The notes under the pieces were generated by a model that searched no databases, was not told the origin of the DNA, and saw nothing but the letters and a program-made list of their open reading frames with translations. This document shows, in pieces, positions 51,525 through 60,321 of a DNA stretch of 64,000 nucleotides. The stretch's first letter is position 1; each line of letters opens with the position of its first letter. The stretch is from CAWINY01 sp963837635 (lineage in GTDB: Bacteria; Acidobacteriota; Terriglobia; Terriglobales; Acidobacteriaceae), in NCBI GenBank assembly GCA_963837635.1, contig CAWINY010000007.1:930001-994000 (forward strand). Reading direction: 5' to 3'. The position numbers and the translations under genes are program-made.

Positions 51525-51695
51525 ATGCCGGTCTATGAGTATTTCTGCGAAGCTTGCCAGAAGCAATTCGAAACCACGTTGACCATGCACGAGCACGATA
51601 AGGGCAAGATCGTTTGCCCGAAGTGCGGCAGCGACAAGGTGACGCAAATGGCCGCTCCTTTCAATGCCGTGACCTCGCGGAAGAGCGCGGCCTAG
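51525..51695 (+). CDS. FmdB-type zinc-ribbon protein
   Basis: This 56-residue protein starts at ATG 51525, with GGAAGG upstream. The FmdB/CxxC_CxxC_SSSS family pattern is plain: MPVYEYFCEACQKQFETTLT, then KIVCPKCGSDKVTQMAAPFN. The four Cys should bind one zinc. These small proteins are widespread regulators or assembly helpers of unclear role. It lies 57 bases upstream of tRNA-Ser. Confidence 0.88.
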   Translation: MPVYEYFCEACQKQFETTLTMHEHDKGKIVCPKCGSDKVTQMAAPFNAVTSRKSAA

Positions 51696-51752
51696 AGCGA
51701 AAGAAATGAGCGGGATGCGTGTAAACTGGCCGGGAGACCGTTTTTCTCCCGC

Positions 51753-51842
51753 GGAGGGATGTGTGAGTGGTTGAAACAGGCGGTCTTGAAAACCGCTGAA
51801 CCTGCAAGGGTTCCGGGGGTTCGAATCCCTCTCCCTCCGCCA
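51753..51842 (+). tRNA. tRNA-Ser (anticodon TGA)
   Basis: Acceptor GGAGGGA/TCCCTCC, a long class II variable arm (GAACCTGCAAGGGTTC), anticodon stem GCGGT/ACCGC around CTTGAAA with anticodon TGA, T-arm GGGTTCGAATCCC, discriminator G and encoded CCA are all present. Its 3' end is duplicated at 53010-53032. Confidence 0.96.
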
Positions 51843-51853
51843 TGTTAAGTCGT

Positions 51854-52420
51854 TTATTGTGAATAACTTACTAAAGTAGTGTGTGTAATACGTGTGTACG
51901 CCGGGTCAAAAAGGGTTTCCAGCTTGGTTTCCACTGTACAAATAGTGTCATTCTTTGCGCCGCCATGGGGAACGAGTAGTATCCGCGTCATCTGAAAGCC
52001 TCGATTTTTGCCAAGCCCCATGCTGTTCCAGCCAAAACAGAGTACTTTGCCATTTGGTTTGAGAATGCGGGCAATTTCGTTTTTGCAGTTCGACCAGAAG
52101 GACATGCGGGTATCGTCAGCGACGGTGTCTTTCCCAATTTGTTGATAGCACTCCTTCACCTGATGGGGTGAATAAGGCGGATCGAATAGAACTCCGTCGT
52201 AATGGTTGTTGGGCTGCTGCTTGAGGAAAGAGAGAGCGTCAAGATGGCACACCGCTTTGTTTTTTGGATTGAGATCGTTGGTGATTTGCGCGGGACTATT
52301 CTGGCCTGCGAAGGGGTCGCACCAAAGACCGCCGTTCATCTCCTCATGTAATAGTTGTTTGATGGGCTTGATGGTGAATGTCCACCGATTCGGCATCGCC
52401 CATACGCGCTCAATCTTCAC
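51854..52420 (-). CDS. DNA (adenine/cytosine-N4) methyltransferase, phage-like
   Basis: The 188-residue protein has a SAM-binding motif I WCDPFAGQNS (about 34-43) followed by the catalytic motif IV LFDPPYSPHQVKECY (about 77-92), an N4/N6 amino-methyltransferase DPPY box. ILKPNGKVLCFGWNS fits a later strand of the fold. The size and absence of a target-recognition domain match solitary phage or island methyltransferases; no restriction enzyme is present. Codon use is AT-rich compared with neighbours, supporting transfer. It lies next to attL and points towards tRNA-Ser. Confidence 0.8.
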   Translation of the reverse strand: MKIERVWAMPNRWTFTIKPIKQLLHEEMNGGLWCDPFAGQNSPAQITNDLNPKNKAVCHLDALSFLKQQPNNHYDGVLFDPPYSPHQVKECYQQIGKDTVADDTRMSFWSNCKNEIARILKPNGKVLCFGWNSMGLGKNRGFQMTRILLVPHGGAKNDTICTVETKLETLFDPAYTRITHTTLVSYSQ

Positions 52421-52434
52421 TCCAATTGTTTCGC

Positions 52435-52645
52435 ATGATTTTCGACCTTAGTAGAGAGGGCGGGATTACGCAGAAAGCGCTTGTTGCTCTTAATCTAATT
52501 CAAGCACACTGGCGCGGCATTGCAAGAGCGGGTTATCCCCAAGATTGCTGTGGCAAAATATCCGCGCTATAACTTGCATTTTTCGCCGGATTTGGATCAG
52601 TATTTGAGAGTCGCGGAATTTTTGAAGAAGGAGTTTTGGTCATGA
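52435..52645 (+). pseudogene. Possible split small island gene
   Basis: Two overlapping plus-strand frames look coding. One starts at ATG 52435 (MIFDLSREGGITQKALVALN, ending 52572). The other runs through to 52645 with PKIAVAKYPRYNLHFSPDLD and QYLRVAEFLKKEFWS. The stop of the second overlaps the next ATG as ATGA, suggesting it was a real upstream partner. They may be one gene with a frameshift near 52535 or two small genes. I recognise no family. Confidence 0.35.
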
Positions 52646-52893
52646 TCGAAACGGACCTCAACAAAAGACAGGAGGCGGTTCTTGAAGTGGAAACAAAACG
52701 GGACAAGATCGTGACGGATGTCTTGGCCGAGCGCAACGTTACGGTGATCAGCGGCAGGAAGACGCTGCCACTCGCAGGATGGGACGCACAATACATTGTT
52801 GAGTACGAAGGGCGTCGTGTCGTTGTCGTTGATCGAGCGTTGGTTCCTTTGGAAGAACTGGCGTCCAATATTCGCGGACAACTAGATCGTTAG
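52642..52893 (+). CDS. Small hypothetical island protein
   Basis: This 83-residue protein starts at ATG 52642 with AAGGAG eight bases before it. It is highly charged: an N-terminal helix MIETDLNKRQEAVLEVETKR is followed by beta-like VISGRKTLPLAGWDAQYIVE and YEGRRVVVVDRALVPLEELA. There is no membrane segment or Cys. The good ribosome site and coupling to the frame before it support expression. Function unknown; being inside a tRNA-bounded element it may be phage-derived. Confidence 0.6.
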   Translation: MIETDLNKRQEAVLEVETKRDKIVTDVLAERNVTVISGRKTLPLAGWDAQYIVEYEGRRVVVVDRALVPLEELASNIRGQLDR

Positions 52894-53076
52894 ACGACAT
52901 AATCCCGCGTGTGTATTACGTGTGTGGATTCCCCAAAAGCTGCAATTCGTGAGCTTCGTGCGCCCTTAGTTTTCAATAACTTGTTTGTTTTCAACACGGG
53001 CTTAAAGAGCGAATCCCTCTCCCTCCGCCATGAAACCCCTCGTATTTACAATGACTTAGGGGCGCAGGTCGCGCCG

Positions 53077-53127
53077 TGTACATAACTGTGTACATTTCCT
53101 CATAGCGAGTGTCGTCCTTCGCTATGA
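53077..53127. promoter_or_regulatory. Operator-like palindrome and hairpin beside attR
   Basis: TGTACATAACTGTGTACA (53077-53094) is a near-perfect dyad. TCATAGCGA / TCGCTATGA (53100-53127) is a 9-bp stem. Both lie just before the integrase relic and could have controlled it. Confidence 0.4.
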
Positions 53128-53261
53128 GGCCCTCCGGGATGCTCACCCTCTACCGCCGCCACCAGCGCTCCTGCCCGCATCGTGCTTACGATCCAGAGTT
53201 GCACCACTTGGCTAGATTATGGATGCGCCTTGTGGCGCAGGCTTTCCCTGCGTACGCCTAA
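53124..53261 (+). pseudogene. N-terminal relic of a tyrosine integrase
   Basis: A 45-codon frame begins MRPSGMLTLYRRHQRSCPHR. The LTLYRRHxxxCPHR segment is, from memory, the start of the zinc-hook N-terminus common in phage-type tyrosine recombinases of Acidobacteriota. After about residue 25 the match is lost (AYDPELHHLARLW) and the frame ends at 53261, so the catalytic domain is gone. It lies about 90 bases outside attR, as if from an older or tandem insertion at the same tRNA. The remainder of 52894-53344 holds no other gene. Confidence 0.45.
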
Positions 53262-53344
53262 AAGCAAAAGGGGGGCGAGTTTTCAGCCAGGTAATGTAAC
53301 GGTCTGAGGACTTGATGTAGAGCAAATTGGTCGCTGAGTCCGAC

Positions 53345-55817
53345 TCAGCTGGCAGCGGCTTGCAAGGCGTATTGCTTTTCCAATAAGGATTCCAGGCTTG
53401 CGGCCTCCATCGCCCGGAAGTAGTAGTGACCCTGCACATAGTTGCAACGGATACTCTTGAGCAGCGCGATCTGGTCGGCGGTTTCCGCCCCTTCGGCGAC
53501 CACCTCCATGCGGAGGTTGTGGGCCAAGTTAACCATTGTCTTAACGATGTTTTGATTGCGTTCGTCGGTGCTCATTGTGCCGACAAAGCAGCGGTCGATC
53601 TTGAGCGTATCCAGGGGATAGCTGTGCAAGTAGTTCAGGGACGAGTAGCCGGTGCCGAAGTCGTCAAGGCTAAAGCGTACGCCAAGCCGCTGCAGTTCGC
53701 TCAGGATGAAGGCCGTGCGCTTTGGTTCTTCCATGGCTACGGTCTCGGTCAACTCCAGCCGCAGGCTTCGTCCATCCAGCCCGGTTTGGCGCAGAGTCTC
53801 GGCCACTAGGTTCACCAGATCCAGGTGCAGGAACTGCTTGGCCGAGAGGTTCACGCTCATGGAAAGGAGCGGTTCGCAGCCGGGGTCCCCAGCACGCGCC
53901 GTTCTTGCGCGTGCCGGGGCGGCAAAGCGTTGCTGCCAGCTGCGCATCTGAACGCAGGCTTCTTGCAGCACCCAGGCGCCGATGGGGACGATCAGTTCCG
54001 TCTCCTCGGCTACGGGAATGAATTCCGCCGGCGAGACCAAGCCGCGTTTCGGCGAGCGCCAGCGCAGGAGAGCCTCTGTGCATGGTTTCATCAAAGATGG
54101 CACGTACACCCCGCCCTGCGGCCTTGGCCCGATACATGGCGGTGTCCGCGTCGCGCAACATGGCTTCCGGCGTGCGATAGCGAATGGCGCTGGTGGTAAT
54201 TCCGATGCTGGCCGTCATGGTCAGCTCTCGCTCGCACAAATGAAAGGGGCGGGACAGCCGGTCGCCGATGCGATCCGCCACGCGCAGGGCATCGTTGACA
54301 TCCCGGATGCCCTCCAGAAGGATGGCGAATTCGTCTCCGCCAAAACGGGCCACCAGATCTTCGCCGGTGGCTAGGCGACAGACGGAGTCGGTGCCCCGCA
54401 GACTCGCCTGCAGACGTTCCGCCACCTTCACCAGCAATTCGTCTCCCGCGTGATGCCCTAGACTATCATTGATAACATTGAAGCGATCCAAATCCAGGTA
54501 GAGCAAGGCGCAGGGATAGCCCGTGCGCTCGGCCAGCTCCAAGGCCTGCGTCAGCCGGTTGTTGAACAGGTTACGGTTGGGCAGTTGGGTGAGCGGGTCC
54601 AGCAAGGCCACCCTCTCGGCCGTTTCTCGTGCCGAGTCCAGTTGCTTAACCGTGGCGCGCAGTTCCAGTCCCCGCTGGTCCGCCAGCGCGTTTCTTTTCT
54701 CCAGCAGCGACGCCATTTCGTCGAACGATCTTGCCAATTGGCCTATTTCGTCGGCGGTGTGCGGCACCCCGGTGCGAGCATCCAACTGCCCCGCGCCGAA
54801 GTGCCGCGTTGCCGTGACCAACAGCTTGAGAGGCCTCACCAGCACCAGATCCCCGAAGCTCCAGGCCAGGAACATGGCAAGGCCCGTGCTCATCCCTAGC
54901 AGCGATAGGCTGCCCAGCAGGTGCAAGTCTGCCTGCCGCAGAATGCGCTGTTTGGGGATGCCGACGAGTATGTACAGATAGGGCGGCAAGCCTTCCCGGA
55001 GGCGCATCTGCTTGAAGGCGTAAATTCGATCCAGACCATCGGGGGACTTCCATTCGCAAAATCCCCGCTCCTCGCTGTCTGAAATGAGCGTGAAATGCTG
55101 GCTGGACAGGGCTTGGCCCAAGGGCGCTCTTGGGTCCTCCGGCCAGCGGAATATCCGCACTCCTTTCCAATCCGTCAGAAGAACGTAGTAGCCTTCCGGC
55201 AGCTTTATGTTCGCGACAAAGGGGCGATAGGCGTCCAGGCGGAAGCCGGCGGCGAGCACCGCAAGCACGTGCCGGTTGGGGTCGAGCACCGGATAGGCGT
55301 AGTTGATCGATACCTGCTTGCTGATGGGGCCCTGGATGAATTCGCCCGCCGCGAAATCGAGGTCGCGCAGCGCTTCTTTCGTGAACTTAAGGTAAGCCTG
55401 GTTCGTGCCGGGCTCGAACGGCAACGAGGAAGCAAAGACGTTGCCCTCCGGAGTCATTACCGCCAGGACAGAATAGAACGGATACTGTTCGTTCAACTTC
55501 TTGAGAACCCGACTACAACCCTTTTGCTCCAGACGCCGAACCTCAGGAATGTCCGCCAGCGTGGAGAACATCGCCTTGGTGGTGGTGACGATTTGTTCCT
55601 GTTGAGCGGCCAGGCTTTCGGTTAACACCGCGGCATTGTTCTGAGCTTCCCGCACCGCATGGTTGCGCTGCTTGATTCCCAGACCGGCGACGATTCCGAA
55701 TGCAGGCAGAAAGATGATGAGCAGAAGTAGCAGCAGCTTCTTGCGAATCGGGGCGTTCTTGATTCGGCTCAGGAGTTCTTTTGTAAAATCCCGGATTTCC
55801 GGGGTGGCATGGCTCAC
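53345..55817 (-). pseudogene. GGDEF-EAL signalling protein broken by an internal deletion
   Basis: From 55817 one frame encodes a membrane helix (KKLLLLLLIIFLPAFGIVAG), a dCache-like sensor (about 50-290), a second helix with HAMP region (VRPLKLLVTATRHFGAGQLD) and a full GGDEF domain (ALLYLDLDRFNVINDSLGHH, VARFGGDEFAILLEG). After IFDETMHR (about 54064) the frame runs into nonsense. The EAL domain continues in another frame from TEALLRWRSPKRGLVSPAEF to DDFGTGYSSLNYLH and IKDR-type DTLKIDRCFV, ending at 53345. The usual linker and YQPI start of the EAL domain (about 50-60 residues) are missing, so a deletion joined the halves out of frame. The cyclase half may still be made; the phosphodiesterase half probably not. 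Confidence 0.85.
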
Positions 55818-55978
55818 GCCTCAACCTCGCAGGCGCCCGGGGTCGAAAGCGCCCAGTGGAGTTTAATCGGACGTGGGCGATTGGCAGCGGTTCTTGCCCG
55901 CTAAATCTTGATCTCAAGTTCAGATGGGGAAGCTTCCCGGCAAGGGAATCGGCAGGCTCAATCTGGGTCGAAACGGCT

Positions 55979-56090
55979 TTTTTGCCACGAACAAAAAACA
56001 ACGGATCAAAACGAATTCAGACGGATCAGAGATGTTTCTTGAATGCCTCTGATCCGCATTAATCCGTCTCAATCCGTTGTTGGTTCTTCT
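55979..56090. repeat. Inverted micro-repeat element, AACGGATCAAAACG type
   Basis: The left arm, from GCCACGAACAAAAAACAACG through AGACGGATCAGAG (55984-56031), faces the right arm TCTGATCCGCATTAATCCGT and CAATCCGTTGTTGGTTC (56048-56087). It lies directly after the acnA stop. Confidence 0.85.
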
Positions 56091-56099
56091 AACGGATGC

Positions 56100-58814
56100 T
56101 TACCCGCGTCCGGCTTCCGCCTTGCCTTTGCCTTGCAGCAGTTGGCGCAGCACGTACTGCAGGATGCCGCCGTGCTTGTAATACTGGGCTTCCTGCGGGG
56201 TGTCGATGCGCAGCTTGGCATCGAACGCGACCACGCTGCCATCGGCCTTGCGGGCCTTCACCGGCACCGTTTGGCCGGGACGGAAGTTCTCGACTGCCTG
56301 GCTTAGACCGCCGATTTCGAACACCTCTTCGCCGGTCAGGCCGAGCGATTCGGTGCTCTGTCCCGCGGGATACATCAGCGGGAGGATGCCCATGCCGACC
56401 AGGTTCGAGCGGTGAATGCGCTCGAAGCTTTCGGCGATGACGGCACGCACGCCCAGCAAGCAGGTGCCTTTGGCCGCCCAGTCGCGCGACGAACCGCAGC
56501 CGTAGTCCTTGCCCGCGAGCACTACCAACGGCACCTTCTCCGCCTTGTACTTCTCGCTGGCTTCGAAGACGGTGGTCTGCTCGCCGTCGGGCAGATGGCG
56601 GGTGAAGCCACCTTCCACGCCGGCTACCATTTTGTTGCGCAGCCGGACGTTGGCGAAGGTGCCTCGCACCATGACTTCATCGTGACCGCGACGCGAGCCG
56701 TAGCTGTTGAAGTCAGCGGGCGCGACCCCGCGCGCGATCAGGAACTTGCCGGCCGGGGCGTCTTTCTTGATGGCGCCGGCAGGCGAGATGTGGTCGGTAG
56801 TGATGCTATCGCCCAGGCTGAGCAGCACCCGCGCGCTCTTGATATCCTGCACCGGCGCCGGCTGCTTGGGCATGTTCTGGAAGTAAGGCGGGTTCTTGAC
56901 GTAGGTCGACTTGACGTCCCACGCAAATGTGTTTCCCTTGGTCACGTCGAGGTTCTGCCAAGCCGGGTCGCCCTTGAACACGTCGGAATAGGTGTCGCGA
57001 AACATCTTGGCATCGATGGTGGCGACCGCGTCTTTGACTTCCTGCTGCGTGGGCCACAGATCTTTCAGATAGACCGGCTTGCCCGCGGCATCGGTAGTGA
57101 GCGGGTCGGTGTACGGGTTGATGTCGATGCGGCCGGCGATGGCGAAGGCCACCACCAGCGGCGGCGACATCAGGTAATTCGCGCGAACTTCGGCATGGAT
57201 ACGGCCTTCAAAGTTGCGATTGCCGCTCAGCACCGAAGCCACCACCAAGTCACCCGCGTTGATTCCATCAGAGACTTCCTGCGGCAGCGGCCCCGAGTTG
57301 CCGATACAGGTGGTGCACCCGTAGCCGACCACGTTGAACTTCAGCTTCTCGAGATAGGGCAGCAGGCCGGACTTCTTGAAGTACTCGGTGACCACCTTCG
57401 AGCCCGGGGCCAGAGACGACTTCACCCATGGAGAAGTGGTCACGCCGCGTTCCACGGCCTTCTTCGCCACCAGTCCGGCAGCTAGCATGACCGAGGGGTT
57501 CGAGGTATTGGTGCAGCTCGTGATAGCTGCGATCACCACACTGCCATGCTTCAGCGAGGCGCCGAGGCCCTTGGCAGGTGCAGGCTTCTCCGCGCCCGCA
57601 GCCTTGGGCTTGATCAGCGAGGGAAGCGCCTTTTCGAACGCGGTTTTGGAGTCGGAGAGGGCCACGCGGTCCTGCGGGCGCTTCGGACCGGCGATGCTGG
57701 GCTCGACGCTGCCGAGATCCAACTGCAGGTTGACCGAGTAGGTCGCTTCCGGCGTGTCCTTGGTGTAGAACATTCCCTGCTCTTTGCAGTAGGCCTCGAC
57801 CAGGGCGATCTGTTCTTCCGAACGGCCGCTGAGGCGCAGGAAGTTCAGGCTCTCCTGATCAACCGGGAAGATGCCGCAGGTGGCGCCGTACTCCGGACCC
57901 ATGTTGGCGATGGTGGCGCGATCGGCTAGCGCCAGTTGGGCCAGGCCCGGGCCATAGTATTCGACGAACTTGCCCACTACGCCTTCCTTGCGCAGCATCT
58001 CGACGATGGTCAGCACCAGGTCAGTGGCGGTTGCGCCCTCGCGCAGTGTGCCGGTGAGCTTCACGCCTACCACTTGCGGGATCAGCATGGAGACCGGCTG
58101 GCCCAGCATGGCGGCCTCGGCTTCGATGCCGCCCACGCCCCATCCGAGCACGCCCAGGCCGTTGATCATCACGGTGTGCGAATCGGTTCCGACCAGCGTA
58201 TCGGGATAGGCAACGGACGTGCCGTTCTGTTGGTTCACGAACACCACGCGCGCCAGGTACTCCAGATTGACCTGGTGGCAGATGCCGGTGTCCGGCGGCA
58301 CGATTGCCATGTTCTTGAACGCCTGCTGTCCCCAGCGCAGGAAGGCATAGCGTTCGCGGTTGCGCTGGAATTCCAGCTCGGCGTTAAACTGCATCGCCGT
58401 CGACGTGCCAAACTGATCGATGGACAACGAGTGGTCGATGACCAACTCCGCCGGCTGCAACGGGTTGATCAGGTTAGGATCGCCGCCCAGGGCCTTCATG
58501 GCGTCGCGCATGGCGGCCAGATCGACCACCGCCGGGACGCCGGTGAAGTCCTGCATCAGCACGCGGCTAGGGGTGAAGGCGATCTCATGGCTCGGGGTCG
58601 CCTTGGCATCCCAACCGGCAAGGTTGCGAACGTCTTCCGGCTTGACCGACTGCCCATCTTCGGTGCGCAGCAGGTTTTCCAGAAGAATGCGTAAGGAATA
58701 AGGAAGGTGGGTCGTCCGTATGCCCTGCTTATCCAGCGCGTCGATACGGTAAATGGTGTACTCGCGGCTGCCGACGCGCAGCACGGAGCGGCTGCCGAAG
58801 GTATTGGTACTCAT
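56100..58814 (-). CDS. acnA: Aconitate hydratase (AcnA type)
   Basis: The 904-residue enzyme interconverts citrate and isocitrate in the TCA cycle. It is the AcnA/IRP type: PYSLRILLENLLRTEDG and QDFTGVPAVVDLAAMRDAM near the N-terminus, the first iron-sulfur Cys in ITSCTNTSNPSVMLAAG, the other two in VGYGCTTCIGNSGPLPQ, and a C-terminal swivel domain with SYGSRRGHDEVMVRGTFANV and AGKDYGCGSSRDWAAKGT. Length is typical. It stands alone; the upstream gap to tdh (298 bases) must hold divergent promoters, which I could not define. Confidence 0.97.
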   Translation of the reverse strand: MSTNTFGSRSVLRVGSREYTIYRIDALDKQGIRTTHLPYSLRILLENLLRTEDGQSVKPEDVRNLAGWDAKATPSHEIAFTPSRVLMQDFTGVPAVVDLAAMRDAMKALGGDPNLINPLQPAELVIDHSLSIDQFGTSTAMQFNAELEFQRNRERYAFLRWGQQAFKNMAIVPPDTGICHQVNLEYLARVVFVNQQNGTSVAYPDTLVGTDSHTVMINGLGVLGWGVGGIEAEAAMLGQPVSMLIPQVVGVKLTGTLREGATATDLVLTIVEMLRKEGVVGKFVEYYGPGLAQLALADRATIANMGPEYGATCGIFPVDQESLNFLRLSGRSEEQIALVEAYCKEQGMFYTKDTPEATYSVNLQLDLGSVEPSIAGPKRPQDRVALSDSKTAFEKALPSLIKPKAAGAEKPAPAKGLGASLKHGSVVIAAITSCTNTSNPSVMLAAGLVAKKAVERGVTTSPWVKSSLAPGSKVVTEYFKKSGLLPYLEKLKFNVVGYGCTTCIGNSGPLPQEVSDGINAGDLVVASVLSGNRNFEGRIHAEVRANYLMSPPLVVAFAIAGRIDINPYTDPLTTDAAGKPVYLKDLWPTQQEVKDAVATIDAKMFRDTYSDVFKGDPAWQNLDVTKGNTFAWDVKSTYVKNPPYFQNMPKQPAPVQDIKSARVLLSLGDSITTDHISPAGAIKKDAPAGKFLIARGVAPADFNSYGSRRGHDEVMVRGTFANVRLRNKMVAGVEGGFTRHLPDGEQTTVFEASEKYKAEKVPLVVLAGKDYGCGSSRDWAAKGTCLLGVRAVIAESFERIHRSNLVGMGILPLMYPAGQSTESLGLTGEEVFEIGGLSQAVENFRPGQTVPVKARKADGSVVAFDAKLRIDTPQEAQYYKHGGILQYVLRQLLQGKGKAEAGRG

Positions 58815-59112
58815 CTCAGCTCCCGCACAAATTGGATTATTTACAGAAAAAGTCTACGCGCCTGCACATCTGCAAGCGCAACAGCGCGCTTCCGAAACGC
58901 ACGCGTTTGCGGGATCTCGGACGCTCAGGGCACCTGCCCACAGACACGCCTCGCCCCACACGTGGACCAATGGAACAGTGTAAACTCTTCCCCCGATTTA
59001 CGCAGGCGGAAAGCGCACAGCGGGCCGTGATGCCGGATCGGGCGTTGCGCGCGCCAGCCGGCTCTGCTTTCAGGTGCTAAAATCAACGGTTTCGCTGAGG
59101 AAGAGGCGAGCC

Positions 59113-60168
59113 ATGTCCGACACCATGCTTGCCGTGGTCAAGTCCGAAGCCAAGCCCGGCACCGTGATCCGCGAGGTCAGAATCCCCGGATTCGGCCGCC
59201 AGGACGTTCTGGTCAAGGTGAAGGTCGCCAGCGTTTGCGGCACCGACTTGCACATCTACAACTGGGATCCTTGGGCGCAGGACCGCATCCATCCTCCGCT
59301 GATCCCCGGCCACGAGTTCTGCGGTGACGTAGCCGCGGTGGGCGGCGAGGTCACCAGCGTCAAGCCCGGCGACTTTGTCTCTGCCGAAATGCATGTGCCC
59401 TGCGGAAAGTGCCTGCAGTGCCGCACCGGTGAATCTCACATCTGCCAGCACGTAAAGATCCTCGGCGTGGACGCCGACGGCGCCTTCGCCGAGTACGTCA
59501 CCATCCCCGAGAAGAACATATGGAAGATTGACCCGGCGATTCCGCCCGAGTACGCCTCACTGTTCGACCCGCTGGGGAACGCGGTGCACGCCGTGCTCTC
59601 GGGCGACGGCGTCGCCGCCAAGACGGTTGCCATCACCGGCTGCGGACCCATTGGCCTGTTCTCGATTGCGGTGGCGAAAGCGTGCGGCGCGACTCAGGTC
59701 TTCGCCATCGAGATCAACGAGTATCGGCGCGATATCGCCAAGAAGATGAATGCGGATTTCGTGCTCGACCCGGACACGGACGACGTGCGCACCATCGTCA
59801 AAGAGCACACCCGTGGCACGGGCGTGGATGTGCTGATCGAAATGGCCGGCGTTCAGGACGCGATCCATCTCGGCTTCGATATCCTGCGCCTCGGCGGACG
59901 AGCGTCGTTGCTGGGAATTCCGTCGAAACCGGTGGAATTGAATCTGGCCGAACAGGTGATCTTTAAAGGAGCGACGGTTCTGGGCATCAACGGACGCCGC
60001 ATGTTCCAGACCTGGTACCAGATGCAGGCGCTGCTCCAGGCCGGCAAACTCGACCTGCACCCCGTCATCACCGACCGCATGAACCTGAGCGACTTCGCCC
60101 GCGGCATGGACCGCCTCCGCACCGGCCAGGCCAGCAAGATCCTGCTGTACCCGAACGGCAGCCGATAG
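59113..60168 (+). CDS. tdh: L-threonine 3-dehydrogenase
   Basis: The start at 59113 (MSDTMLAVVKSEAKPG) with GAGGCGAG upstream gives 351 residues. It is a zinc-dependent medium-chain dehydrogenase. The catalytic zinc site lies in ASVCGTDLHIYNWDPW and PGHEFCGDVAAVG, the structural zinc four-Cys lobe in CGKCLQCRTGESHIC, and the NAD site in VAITGCGPIGLFSIAVAKA. The DLHIYNWDPWAQ segment is characteristic of Tdh. It oxidises threonine to 2-amino-3-ketobutyrate; the Kbl ligase that normally follows is not in the window. Confidence 0.92.
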   Translation: MSDTMLAVVKSEAKPGTVIREVRIPGFGRQDVLVKVKVASVCGTDLHIYNWDPWAQDRIHPPLIPGHEFCGDVAAVGGEVTSVKPGDFVSAEMHVPCGKCLQCRTGESHICQHVKILGVDADGAFAEYVTIPEKNIWKIDPAIPPEYASLFDPLGNAVHAVLSGDGVAAKTVAITGCGPIGLFSIAVAKACGATQVFAIEINEYRRDIAKKMNADFVLDPDTDDVRTIVKEHTRGTGVDVLIEMAGVQDAIHLGFDILRLGGRASLLGIPSKPVELNLAEQVIFKGATVLGINGRRMFQTWYQMQALLQAGKLDLHPVITDRMNLSDFARGMDRLRTGQASKILLYPNGSR

Positions 60169-60321
60169 AATTCCAAGCCACGAATCTGGCACATCGCCTT
60201 GAGTTGACGTCAATGCGAAGAGCAAATCGCGGGCACGCTCCGCTCCTCACAGCACTTGAAAATGGTCCGGATAATCACCTGCGGCTGCTCAATACAACGG
60301 CGGATAACGGAGATGTTTGAT

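Larger units (their letters stand above)
51822..53032. mobile_element. Small integrated element at tRNA-Ser
   Basis: A perfect 23-bp direct repeat, CGAATCCCTCTCCCTCCGCC plus ATG, occurs at 51822-51844 (tRNA 3' end) and at 53010-53032, as expected for attL and attR of tRNA-directed integration. The enclosed 1.17 kb is visibly more AT-rich than its surroundings and carries a DNA methyltransferase and small plus-strand genes but no recombinase. A second direct repeat, GTGTGTAATACGTGTGTA (51881-51898) and GTGTGTATTACGTGTGTG (52909-52926), lies inside both ends. Confidence 0.8.

Noticed and set aside
51661..51843. Minus-strand frame starting MAEGEGFEPPEPLQVQRFSR
   Set aside because: It is the antisense of tRNA-Ser and of the same spurious kind.
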